Shown: positions 35,955-42,483 of the stretch, piece after piece
Layout: the number at the start of each line of letters is the position of its first letter
Position numbering within the stretch: the stretch's first letter is position 1
IMG/VR virus record: IMGVR_UViG_3300041409_000120
Coordinates: 1-42,483 of that record
Origin: a virus
Reading direction: 5' to 3' (one strand)
Length of the DNA: 42,483 bases
Program-made: the position numbers and the translations under genes
Notes under the pieces: generated by a model
Told to the model about the DNA's origin: nothing
Seen by the model: the letters and a program-made list of their open reading frames with translations, nothing else
The model's database searches: none

Positions 35955-36869
35955 CTAGAAGTTATGTGGCACGCGCTGTCCTTTGCGCGCCATCGCAATG
36001 GCTTCCGAGACATCAACCTTTTTAGGGTCTGGCCCGCTGTAAGCGTTCTTGGGAGTAACCGTTGGGGCTTGCGTGGACTGTCCGGCTCTTTGCTCAATCA
36101 CCTTCAAGGCTTCTTGACGTCCTTTTTCGTAATACTTGGACGTCACATTCTTGACGAAGTCATAGGCTTCCCTAACTCGGGAAGCGTATTCCTGCGGATT
36201 CTTCGAAGGATTCAATTGTAAAAAACCCGTAATGAGACCATCCTCATTCTGGGCATAAAAGTCAGGACGAACGAGCTGTCCATCCTTCCCCGTCTCCGTC
36301 GCAATTCCGTCAATAATGTCTTTAGCCTCGCTTAAGCCAACCTTTTCCTTAAGGTTCTCGATTTCTTTCTGGTCTTTTGTCCGTGCTTCGTTAGCCACCT
36401 TCTCCATAAGAGACAGAAAACCATCTTTACTCTCGAAAGCCTTCGCAAATTCCTCTTCGGTTATTTTTTCTCCAATACGCTTCTCAGCTTCTGCCTTCTC
36501 GCGTTTAAATTCAGCTTTTTCGCCACGACTTAAAGCCGACCAATAGTCTTTAAACTGCTGATTATTGGCGAGCTTGTCGTACTCATCGGCCTTCTTTAAC
36601 CGCTCGGCATTGGCTTTTTTCTCTTCAGCTATGCTTGTCGTTTTCTTCTGATAATCCGAATACAGGTTCTTGTAGACTGCCTGTAGTTCAGGAGGCAAAG
36701 TTTTTGGATCAATCGAACTAAAAGTGTCCTCAGCGGGTGCGCTTTGCGCCTGAGTGGACGCTTGCCCGTTTTGGTTAGAGCTTCCAGAAGAAATAGGAGC
36801 CGCTTGCCCGGGAATGGGTTCGGCTACTGCCGCTCCTCCTGATGTGGCTCCATTTTGATCTTGTGGCAT
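35955..36869 (-). CDS. Capsid scaffold protein
   Basis: A 304-residue protein. Disordered Ala/Gln/Ser-rich first 50 residues, a long charged coiled coil (about 65-190), then a C-terminal helical basic segment (DVSEAIAMARKGQRVPHNF), typical of scaffold proteins whose tail binds the capsid inner surface. Directly upstream of the capsid gene. Confidence 0.75.
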   Translation of the reverse strand: MPQDQNGATSGGAAVAEPIPGQAAPISSGSSNQNGQASTQAQSAPAEDTFSSIDPKTLPPELQAVYKNLYSDYQKKTTSIAEEKKANAERLKKADEYDKLANNQQFKDYWSALSRGEKAEFKREKAEAEKRIGEKITEEEFAKAFESKDGFLSLMEKVANEARTKDQKEIENLKEKVGLSEAKDIIDGIATETGKDGQLVRPDFYAQNEDGLITGFLQLNPSKNPQEYASRVREAYDFVKNVTSKYYEKGRQEALKVIEQRAGQSTQAPTVTPKNAYSGPDPKKVDVSEAIAMARKGQRVPHNF

Positions 36870-36878
36870 AAATTCTCC

Positions 36879-37268
36879 TTAGGACTGACGCGATCGCCAG
36901 TCTTTGTATATCTGCCTTAGTTTTGGCCGCTCTTTATCGAACTGCTTGCGTCGATAATCTCGCGTGTCTTTAATCCATCCTTCAGACGGCGTATAGGGAG
37001 CCCCATGAATGCGGTCTCCGGCTTCTGAAACACCCAGCTCTTTCATGACCTGCGCCTTATGCTGACGGCTTCTAAGTAAAATCGGGTTTCCGTTGGTGTC
37101 GCACAAGTTCTCGCTCTTATATTCATGCCCGGGCCAGTAAACATCAGGATTCGATTGGCCTGCGCCAATCTGGGAACATTTATTACACGAATCCCACAAT
37201 TGCCCTTCGTCATAAATCGTTCTCACGTGATACGCTTCTTTATTCCCGCACGCCCGGCATTCCATCAT
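36879..37268 (-). CDS. Zinc ribbon protein of the head module
   Basis: A 129-residue protein. CRAC at residues 4-7 and CNKC at about 28-31 form a zinc ribbon; then a basic region with 'GDRIHGAPYTPSEGWI' and charged C-terminus. Overlaps the portal stop (ATGA). Similar proteins lie between portal and scaffold in related phages; role unknown. Confidence 0.6.
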   Translation of the reverse strand: MMECRACGNKEAYHVRTIYDEGQLWDSCNKCSQIGAGQSNPDVYWPGHEYKSENLCDTNGNPILLRSRQHKAQVMKELGVSEAGDRIHGAPYTPSEGWIKDTRDYRRKQFDKERPKLRQIYKDWRSRQS

Positions 37269-39067
37269 TTGAGAATTGAGGCTTCGTGATGAATGTCACC
37301 AGAAGCTTTCCCCAGGGCGTTGGCCGTCTTAATAATCGTTTCCGTATGAATCTGCTGAGCCTGCGCCTGGCGTTTCTGCGTCTCAGATTCAACCTTTGCC
37401 ATTTCCGCTTCCTGCGTCATAGCGTTTCCTTGGTCTTTCTGGGCAATGGCATCCTGCTGGGCCTTAAAGGCGGCATCCAAACTCTTAATCTCGTAGTCCT
37501 TAACTAGTTCGCCCATAATGGCGCTGATGAACGGTGGAAGAGTTGGAGCAGAAGCCAAAGGGATCGCCATTTGAAGAACTTCTTTTAAAGTAGCGTCCCG
37601 CGTTGTCTTATCGAGGGGCAGAGTAGATCCCGCCTTTACGCCTACGTCATACTCACCTTGAATATCTTCTTTGGAATAGTGAATCGTTCGCGTAACAGGA
37701 TCAAACTTGCCTTCTTTCTGAAGGGCGGCCAATATTTCCTGCGGTTCGTTGCCTGTAATCCGCACCACTTCATCCAAACTGAGAGAGTTCTTGCGATTGA
37801 ACATGTGATGACGGGCAATGTTCTCGCAATGGCGTTCAATGCGGTCCAGCTTTCGTCCTGAGCGGCCTTGCGCGCCACCCTGAATCATCTGAAGCTCGCC
37901 CAAAGTCCGCGTCTGCGTCTTAGTATTGGCCCCCTGTTCAAAGTCCGGCTGACCACGCACTTTATTCATCACCTGATCGATACGATCTAAAATGAGGTAG
38001 TAATCGGCCGGCATCTGACCGTAATCCAGAAACTTGAATGCAGTTTGGATATCGGCATTCATCGGAATCTTGGCGTCTAAAATAGAGCCGTCAATGCCCT
38101 TCTCATACTTATCTTTTTCCTGCTCGGTCATGACGCCTTTTTTCATGACCAGCTGACGGTTGCCGCGCTTGACGTGGTTCAGAATCATCGTGAAAATCTT
38201 GATTTTCTCTAGGATCTGGACGTTCCACGACGCAATGTCAGACATCGGATAGGCTTCGTCGGGGATCTCATTGAAGGAAAGCATCTGGAAAGGAAATTCA
38301 TCCAGATAATCAGGCCATGGTTTTGGATCTTCTAAAAAGTCACCGAGTGTTTCATCCGCTAGAAGATAAATCTGGCGTTTTCGTGCATCCCAGATTTCAT
38401 AGATGGCACTAAAATTGACATCGTCTTTATAAAGCATGTCCTTCCGTACTTTTTCACCAAGAGCCGGATAGGGAGACCCTTTCAGCTTGGCGGCTCTGGC
38501 CCCATACTCTTCCTTCAAATCATCCGTAGGCAGATAGATTCTTTGCGCCATCCAGAGAGCATCCACGGATGGCCGTTTTGCGCCAATATTGAAAAACATG
38601 TCACGCCAAGACACACGATTGGAATAAAGCTTTTCGGAAGCCAGGCGAAGTTGACTTCCAGAACCGGAGGTCTGAACATTCGTCCCTACTTTATGCCAAC
38701 CATGCCCGACAAGAATGGTGTCATCAATTTCCAGCTCCACATCATCTTTAACGTGCATCTCCGCCCAGTCATGGTTTAAGATCGCTTCCCAGATATAAGA
38801 ACCAAGGATGGTCCCTGTTTTTTTGGCATTCACTGCAATATAGGGATTGCGCTGGAAAAGCGTGGCCTTAGAAGATTCCACATAGGCATATACTTCATTG
38901 ATCGGTGGGACGTATTGATTTCCAAGGACAACATCGTATTTGCCCTTGAATTCATCGATATAGGTTTCCCATTTGTTTTCGTCAATGATGGCGTTCTTAT
39001 ATTTCTTGACCGTGCCCATGCGGTCGTTCCAAAGAGATAAGAGCTTCTTTCTGGATTCGTCAGGCAT
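37265..39067 (-). CDS. Portal protein
   Basis: A 600-residue protein. Size, position after terminase and segments 'YEIWDARKRQIYLLADE', 'EFPFQMLSFNEIPDEAYPMSD', 'IKIFTMILNHVKRGNRQL' and a charged Gln-rich C-terminus match portal proteins of short-tailed phages. It forms the DNA channel at one capsid vertex. The ATG overlaps the terminase stop by 8 nt. Confidence 0.8.
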   Translation of the reverse strand: MPDESRKKLLSLWNDRMGTVKKYKNAIIDENKWETYIDEFKGKYDVVLGNQYVPPINEVYAYVESSKATLFQRNPYIAVNAKKTGTILGSYIWEAILNHDWAEMHVKDDVELEIDDTILVGHGWHKVGTNVQTSGSGSQLRLASEKLYSNRVSWRDMFFNIGAKRPSVDALWMAQRIYLPTDDLKEEYGARAAKLKGSPYPALGEKVRKDMLYKDDVNFSAIYEIWDARKRQIYLLADETLGDFLEDPKPWPDYLDEFPFQMLSFNEIPDEAYPMSDIASWNVQILEKIKIFTMILNHVKRGNRQLVMKKGVMTEQEKDKYEKGIDGSILDAKIPMNADIQTAFKFLDYGQMPADYYLILDRIDQVMNKVRGQPDFEQGANTKTQTRTLGELQMIQGGAQGRSGRKLDRIERHCENIARHHMFNRKNSLSLDEVVRITGNEPQEILAALQKEGKFDPVTRTIHYSKEDIQGEYDVGVKAGSTLPLDKTTRDATLKEVLQMAIPLASAPTLPPFISAIMGELVKDYEIKSLDAAFKAQQDAIAQKDQGNAMTQEAEMAKVESETQKRQAQAQQIHTETIIKTANALGKASGDIHHEASILK

Positions 39068-40544
39068 AGCGTCCTACTTTCTCATGAAAGAAATCGCCAT
39101 ATCGTTTGTTAGCCGCCTGAGATTCAAGGAGAGCGGCTTCCCAGGACCCTTCCGGAACATCTTTGATAGACTCGGTATCACCCGGAACCAAGAGTTCAAG
39201 CTGTGAAGCCATGCAATCCAGCTCATCGTCATGCTTGCCTCGGGGGAATGTGGTGGCTTCTTCTTCCAAACTCTTCATCCAAGGCGCATGAAATATCTTG
39301 CCTTCCCGATAGAAAGGCTCTAAGGACTTGATGCGGAATTCCTTCGTCTCGTTGGTGTTGCGCTTTAATTCCGTAATCGGGAAATAAATGTTCTTGTCCC
39401 GCATCTTCTCTTCAATCCATGATTTCAAGGCTTTCTGATAAGCCACGGTTTCAAGACCAATTACATCCGGATGCCATTTCTGATACATGGAAAAGATGTT
39501 GTCAATGGCATCGGAGAGCTTCCAGTGGCCCTTTAACGTGTCTAAAACATAAATGTCATAGTTCTTGTCCATGCCGGACACATTGATGGCAAAATAGTCC
39601 GCGCTCTGCTTCTCAGAGATGGCCGGATCAATCGTCATGGAGACAAAGAGTCCTTCGGGGCGATTCTGGTAGTAGCGGAAATATTCTTTCTTGATAATCT
39701 GATGCTCGGCGTCGACAGGGTCATTCATATACTGCGAATAGAATTCTTCTGACGGACGTTTCTTCAGATAGGTGATGAAATCCATGCAATGATCTTTAAC
39801 GGCCACCCAGCATTTACGGACGGCGTCAAACTTCTTCTGAAACTTGCGCGGGAAAATAATCTTACCGTCTTCAATTACTTTTCTGACCGTGATATCGAAA
39901 TACTCGGCTTCGTTTTCCATGATGTAGGCATAAACGTCATCCAAGTGCCAGCGGGTCCCGATGACAATAAGTAACCCTCCCGGCTCAAGTAAGTCCATCA
40001 TGGAACGGTAGTAGCGCTTTACTTTTTCCCTCTGCTCGGGCGTCTGGAAGTTCTTTTCGCCCTGCAAGTCGTCCAAGAAGATGACGTCATAGTGCGAGCT
40101 GGTAAGTTCGGCTTCAACGCCGGAAGTGCCAATAGTAGGAGCGGCAAGAGCCTTTGTTCTCTGCCGAATAACAATATCGTCTTCCCGCCAGCGGTCACTG
40201 ACAAAGGACCCGAATATTTTGGGGAGGTCTGACTTTGTTTCCAGCCACTGTTTGATTTCATAGAGCATTTCCCGCGCTTTATCCCAGACCTGATTGGCAA
40301 TCAAGATACGGATGTTGGGATCTCGAAGCATGAGCTGAATGGAATAGGCTTTTGTGACAACGGCGGTTTTCAAATGACCGCGCGGGATGAGAATCAGTTT
40401 CTTGCGGCTAGGACGCGCCAAGACCTTTTCTAAATCGTCATGAACAGTGTCCCAATCCTGAAAACCCAGCACTTGCGTACAAAGAAAGTGCAGGCTTGTT
40501 TTGCAGGCTTCTTGCACCTGCTCGATGGAGACTGTCTCAGGCAA
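39060..40544 (-). CDS. terL: Terminase large subunit
   Basis: A 494-residue form; TTG at 40544 is preferred because AAGGAGG ends 6 nt before it (a TTG at 40550 abuts the site). Walker A-like 'PRGHLKTAVV' (about 54-63), Walker B 'YDVIFLDDLQG' (about 150), 'VIGTRWHLDDVYAYI' coupling motif, nuclease aspartates in 'TIDPAISEKQSADYFAI' and 'HDDELDCMASQLELL'. It drives DNA packaging and cuts the concatemer. Confidence 0.93.
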   Translation of the reverse strand: MPETVSIEQVQEACKTSLHFLCTQVLGFQDWDTVHDDLEKVLARPSRKKLILIPRGHLKTAVVTKAYSIQLMLRDPNIRILIANQVWDKAREMLYEIKQWLETKSDLPKIFGSFVSDRWREDDIVIRQRTKALAAPTIGTSGVEAELTSSHYDVIFLDDLQGEKNFQTPEQREKVKRYYRSMMDLLEPGGLLIVIGTRWHLDDVYAYIMENEAEYFDITVRKVIEDGKIIFPRKFQKKFDAVRKCWVAVKDHCMDFITYLKKRPSEEFYSQYMNDPVDAEHQIIKKEYFRYYQNRPEGLFVSMTIDPAISEKQSADYFAINVSGMDKNYDIYVLDTLKGHWKLSDAIDNIFSMYQKWHPDVIGLETVAYQKALKSWIEEKMRDKNIYFPITELKRNTNETKEFRIKSLEPFYREGKIFHAPWMKSLEEEATTFPRGKHDDELDCMASQLELLVPGDTESIKDVPEGSWEAALLESQAANKRYGDFFHEKVGRYA

Positions 40545-40836
40545 TGACAACCTCCTTGTCGTATTTACCGCCCTGTTTGTCCCATTGGTCCCAGACGGCC
40601 TGTGTGAGAGCTTTCTTATCGCAAACCCAGACGGGACCTTTAGAACAGGGGATACAGACGGGAATGGTCATGCGGGAACCGTTCGTCCACGGCATTTCAA
40701 CCGTCGTGTAGTGCTCATTGGGCTTGTACGAATTGCCGCAATCACTGCATTTCGTCGCAATCTCAGTTTCACAATGAACACAGATGCCGGGAGCGCATTT
40801 CATGCGAGTTCCCACTTCTGGCATTCCTCGCACCAT
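40537..40836 (-). CDS. Zinc-finger protein between terminase genes
   Basis: A 99-residue frame beginning MVRGMPEVGTRMKC; the start is uncertain. Four knuckles, CVHC, CSDC, CIPC and a C...C pair, suggest two zinc sites. It lies between the small and large terminase genes and overlaps the latter by 8 nt, so it may aid packaging. No family recognised. Confidence 0.6.
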   Translation of the reverse strand: MVRGMPEVGTRMKCAPGICVHCETEIATKCSDCGNSYKPNEHYTTVEMPWTNGSRMTIPVCIPCSKGPVWVCDKKALTQAVWDQWDKQGGKYDKEVVIA

Positions 40837-40852
40837 ACTCTCGTGCGCCTCT

Positions 40853-41380
40853 TCATGCGGCTACCTCGGCGTCAATGGCCTTCTGCCGGTCAAAGGCGGC
40901 TTTAACCGCATCCACGCCGAAGTTGAAGGTGTAGCTCGGAGACCCCTGGCCGTCCGTAGACCTTCTGGGAGGCGCAACCCGTTCGGCCAGGAGTTTAAGA
41001 GCTTCCATCTGAGACTTGCGTTCCAATACCTTCCGGCCTTCATACACGTCATCCAGCTCTTTGTAGAGCTTCCCCGGAACTTCCCATTCCTGTTTGATGT
41101 AGGACTTAAGCGCGCGGTCGGCCAACCATTCTCGGACGTCTTTACGGTCTAGGAACCGTTCAGCCTGTTCGACGGTAAGTTCGGCTTTTTCGGCGGCGTC
41201 TTCTAGCGGAGTTTCGAGGGAGTAATGACGAAGAAAGACATAGTGGCGAGAACTGAAGTTGGGAAGCTTTTCAGAGAATGTATGGGGAGTAAAGACGCGC
41301 CCGGCAATACAAAGGCCACGGCCACCGTCTTCGGTTTTGAGAAGCGCCTTGGCTTCTTCGTTGAATGGATTCTGACTCAA
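40853..41380 (-). CDS. Probable terminase small subunit, start uncertain
   Basis: The C-terminal 130 residues are convincing: 'LRHYSLETPLEDAAEKAELTVEQAERFLD' is a helix-turn-helix of the TerS type, then 'REWLADRALKSYIKQEWEVPGKLYKELDDVY' and a basic tail. It would recognise the packaging site. The frame has no ATG; the upstream TTG at 41452 lies inside a terminator stem, so a TTG at 41380 or a later non-ATG start is likelier. No good ribosome site is visible. Confidence 0.6.
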   Translation of the reverse strand: MSQNPFNEEAKALLKTEDGGRGLCIAGRVFTPHTFSEKLPNFSSRHYVFLRHYSLETPLEDAAEKAELTVEQAERFLDRKDVREWLADRALKSYIKQEWEVPGKLYKELDDVYEGRKVLERKSQMEALKLLAERVAPPRRSTDGQGSPSYTFNFGVDAVKAAFDRQKAIDAEVAA

Positions 41381-41417
41381 AAAACGAGACGGTATAGAAC
41401 CCTTTCGGGCTACCGTC
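41379..41417 (-). terminator. Late leader terminator T2
   Basis: On the minus strand a perfect 7-bp stem GACGGTA/TACCGTC encloses a CCC-GAAA-GGG hairpin and is followed by TCGTTTTTT. It lies just upstream of the small terminase coding region. Confidence 0.7.
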
Positions 41418-41440
41418 CGGCTGTCCCGGCCAGGGAACAG

Positions 41441-41485
41441 GAAAAAGGCCAAAGAGCAACCAGTAGATTTGGTTGTCCCTTGGCC
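41441..41485 (-). terminator. Late leader terminator T1
   Basis: On the minus strand a 15-bp stem (14 pairs including two G-U; arms 41485-41471 and 41461-41447) with a 9-nt loop, then TTTTTC. It begins about 30 nt after the predicted start of the late promoter. Confidence 0.8.
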
Positions 41486-41520
41486 GGGTGGGTAGTGATA
41501 CTGTACTGTACGACGCGCTA

Positions 41521-41549
41521 CTTATAACCCTAAAACAATAATATGTCAA
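41521..41549 (-). promoter_or_regulatory. Late promoter
   Basis: On the minus strand: TTGACA (41549-41544), exactly 17 nt, TATAAG (41526-41521). It is the best sigma70 match in the window. Start expected near 41514, directly followed by T1 and T2, then the terminase to lysis genes. Confidence 0.8.
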
Positions 41550-41563
41550 GAGATCGACGGTAA

Positions 41564-41686
41564 TTACGCTACCATCATAATCTTGATCCAACATAACTTA
41601 CAAAGAATGTCATCATGCAAAAGACATTCGGGATTATCACAATCCACGTCCACCCCGCATCTAGGGCAGTCGTGAATATGATCCAT
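41564..41686 (-). CDS. 40-residue zinc ribbon protein
   Basis: The short ORF begins MDHIHDCPRCGVDVD and has CPRC, C...C and CKLC groups, seven cysteines with His. It is preceded by AAAAGAACTGCCA rather than a clear ribosome site. Stop lies 15 nt before the late -35 box. Confidence 0.5.
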   Translation of the reverse strand: MDHIHDCPRCGVDVDCDNPECLLHDDILCKLCWIKIMMVA

Positions 41687-41701
41687 TGGCAGTTCTTTTA
41701 G

Positions 41702-41839
41702 TCAATCCGCGCCTTCGTATTCGATGTCTTCTTTGTCCCGACTCTCTCGAATAATTTTAGTAGCCACCGGTTTATCGGGAGCAACTAACACTGCTTCTCT
41801 GGCCCACGCCAATGCGTCTTTAATAGATAGCCTCTTCAC
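41702..41839 (-). CDS. 45-residue hypothetical protein
   Basis: The GTG start overlaps the stop of 41836..42210 (GTGA). The ORF begins MKRLSIKDALAWAREAVL; helical with an acidic tail. No family recognised. Confidence 0.5.
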   Translation of the reverse strand: MKRLSIKDALAWAREAVLVAPDKPVATKIIRESRDKEDIEYEGAD

Positions 41840-42210
41840 CAATACACCACCGTCATGTCAAAAGCGACGCTCGTCACGATTGTAAGCCCTGTGGCAAAGT
41901 TGAGGTTATACTCGATTGATCCATTTGAAGAAAGAAGTGCGGCTGGCAATGTGATTGTAGCCAGCACTGTCCCACTCCCTGCCGTATTGTCATAGATCGT
42001 CGCTACGCCTAACGCCACGAATTTGTTGAATGCGATCCGCCGCAATATCCCGGCTCCTGTCTTGACCGTTGTCGTTGCGGCTCCCGTAATGTTCACGGAC
42101 TTGTTGCCGCTCTGCATGTGGTAATTCGCATACGTCCCGTCGCCTAAGTCGATCAGTTTGATCGGTGCTGTCACCCTGAGAGAGGGTTCGTTCATTGTGA
42201 TGTCTGCCAT
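41836..42210 (-). CDS. Beta-rich, structural-type protein
   Basis: A 124-residue protein starting MADITMNEPSLRVT behind AAAGGAG. All-beta, Gly/Thr/Ala-rich with 'GAGILRRIAFNKFVALGVATIYDNTAGSGTV', similar in style to 29281..29577; such folds occur in small virion proteins. Oddly, it lies upstream of the late promoter. An upstream ATG with the 13-bp motif (42238) opens a different frame. Confidence 0.65.
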   Translation of the reverse strand: MADITMNEPSLRVTAPIKLIDLGDGTYANYHMQSGNKSVNITGAATTTVKTGAGILRRIAFNKFVALGVATIYDNTAGSGTVLATITLPAALLSSNGSIEYNLNFATGLTIVTSVAFDMTVVYW

Positions 42211-42234
42211 GTGAGTCTCCTTTGAGGTTCTTAG

Positions 42235-42247
42235 TCATGGCAGTTTT
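42235..42247 (-). promoter_or_regulatory. Copy C of start-codon motif AAAACTGCCATGA
   Basis: Identical to 28..40 and 20472..20484. Its ATG (42238) begins a frame that overlaps the start of 41836..42210 in another frame, so it could act as a leader ORF. Confidence 0.6.
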
Positions 42248-42263
42248 TTTTCCGCTATAAAAA

Positions 42264-42479
42264 TTAGTGTTCTTTCATCCATGGCAAATACCATTTTGTT
42301 TTATTAGGAATAAAAGTGTAAATATTCAAATAAGGACGCCCTTTGGGATTCCAATTTTTTCTGATATACCCAAGGGCTTTCTTTCTAGTTACAAAAGCTC
42401 CAATCACCTTAACACCATTGCAGAAACAGGAAGATGTTTCAACAATGATATGCATCTGCGCCAAGGCCCTCCTTTTCAT
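42264..42479 (-). CDS. Small basic protein across the circular join
   Basis: A 71-residue protein. Start at the ATG that overlaps the stop of the gene at 28..360 on the circle; a second ATG (42455) follows AAGGAGG at 12 nt. Sequence 'VKVIGAFVTRKKALGYIRKNWNPKG' is basic alpha/beta. Flanked on both sides by copies of the 13-bp motif. No family recognised. Confidence 0.6.
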   Translation of the reverse strand: MKRRALAQMHIIVETSSCFCNGVKVIGAFVTRKKALGYIRKNWNPKGRPYLNIYTFIPNKTKWYLPWMKEH

Positions 42480-42483
42480 GGCA
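42449..42483. repeat. Right copy of 35-bp terminal direct repeat
   Basis: Identical to bases 1-35; see the left copy. Confidence 0.95.

Noticed and set aside
41271-41594. 107-codon minus-strand ORF over the late promoter region
   Set aside because: It crosses the promoter and both terminators and lacks any domain pattern.

Overview
The window is a complete or near-complete genome of a temperate tailed phage. The first 35 bases reappear as the last 35, and a gene pair overlapping ATGA-style spans the join: the stop of the gene at 28..360 overlaps the start of the gene at 42264..42479. The molecule is therefore best read as a circle of about 42,448 bp. Head genes without a tape measure, tail tube or sheath, plus three Gly/Ala/Gln-rich ejection-type proteins, suggest a short-tailed (podovirus-like) virion. 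AGGAGG ribosome sites, sigma70-type promoters, a signal-peptide/beta-barrel protein and an M15 endolysin point to a Gram-negative host; the species cannot be told from sequence alone.

Layout. (1) 2949 leftward to 1: a minus-strand chain of small accessory genes (zinc ribbons, a small membrane protein, an ABA-sandwich protein), nearly all overlapping start-to-stop; it runs through the join into 42479..41564. (2) 3103..5311: divergent plus-strand operon (RadC-like protein and small proteins). (3) 5425..7314, minus: tyrosine integrase coupled to an outer-membrane-type protein, and a ribbon-helix-helix-like gene. (4) 7325..20094, plus: early operon. It starts with a strong promoter holding an operator-like palindrome, a 13-residue leader ORF and two intrinsic terminators, then an XRE-like regulator, an excisionase-like protein, a candidate annealing protein with a Cas4/RecB-type nuclease, a replication protein, HNH protein, RusA, two low-complexity repeat proteins and many small Cys-rich proteins. 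(5) 20120..20258: a probable small structured RNA with its own minus-strand promoter. (6) 41549 leftward to 20260, minus: late operon. A consensus promoter is followed at once by two intrinsic terminators, then terminase, portal, scaffold, capsid, a sugar-modification block (three glycosyltransferases and methyltransferases), adaptor and tail genes, ejection proteins and lysis genes.

Regulatory reading (inference). Both main promoters (7325 and 41521..41549) fire into tandem terminators, which implies processive antitermination or attenuation as the early and late switch. A 13-bp motif containing the start codon recurs at three late-strand sites and is partly complementary to the predicted small RNA at 20120..20223. 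This possible RNA-based control, the antitermination layout, the roughly fifteen zinc-binding mini-proteins and the two homogenised repeat arrays are the most unusual aspects of the window.
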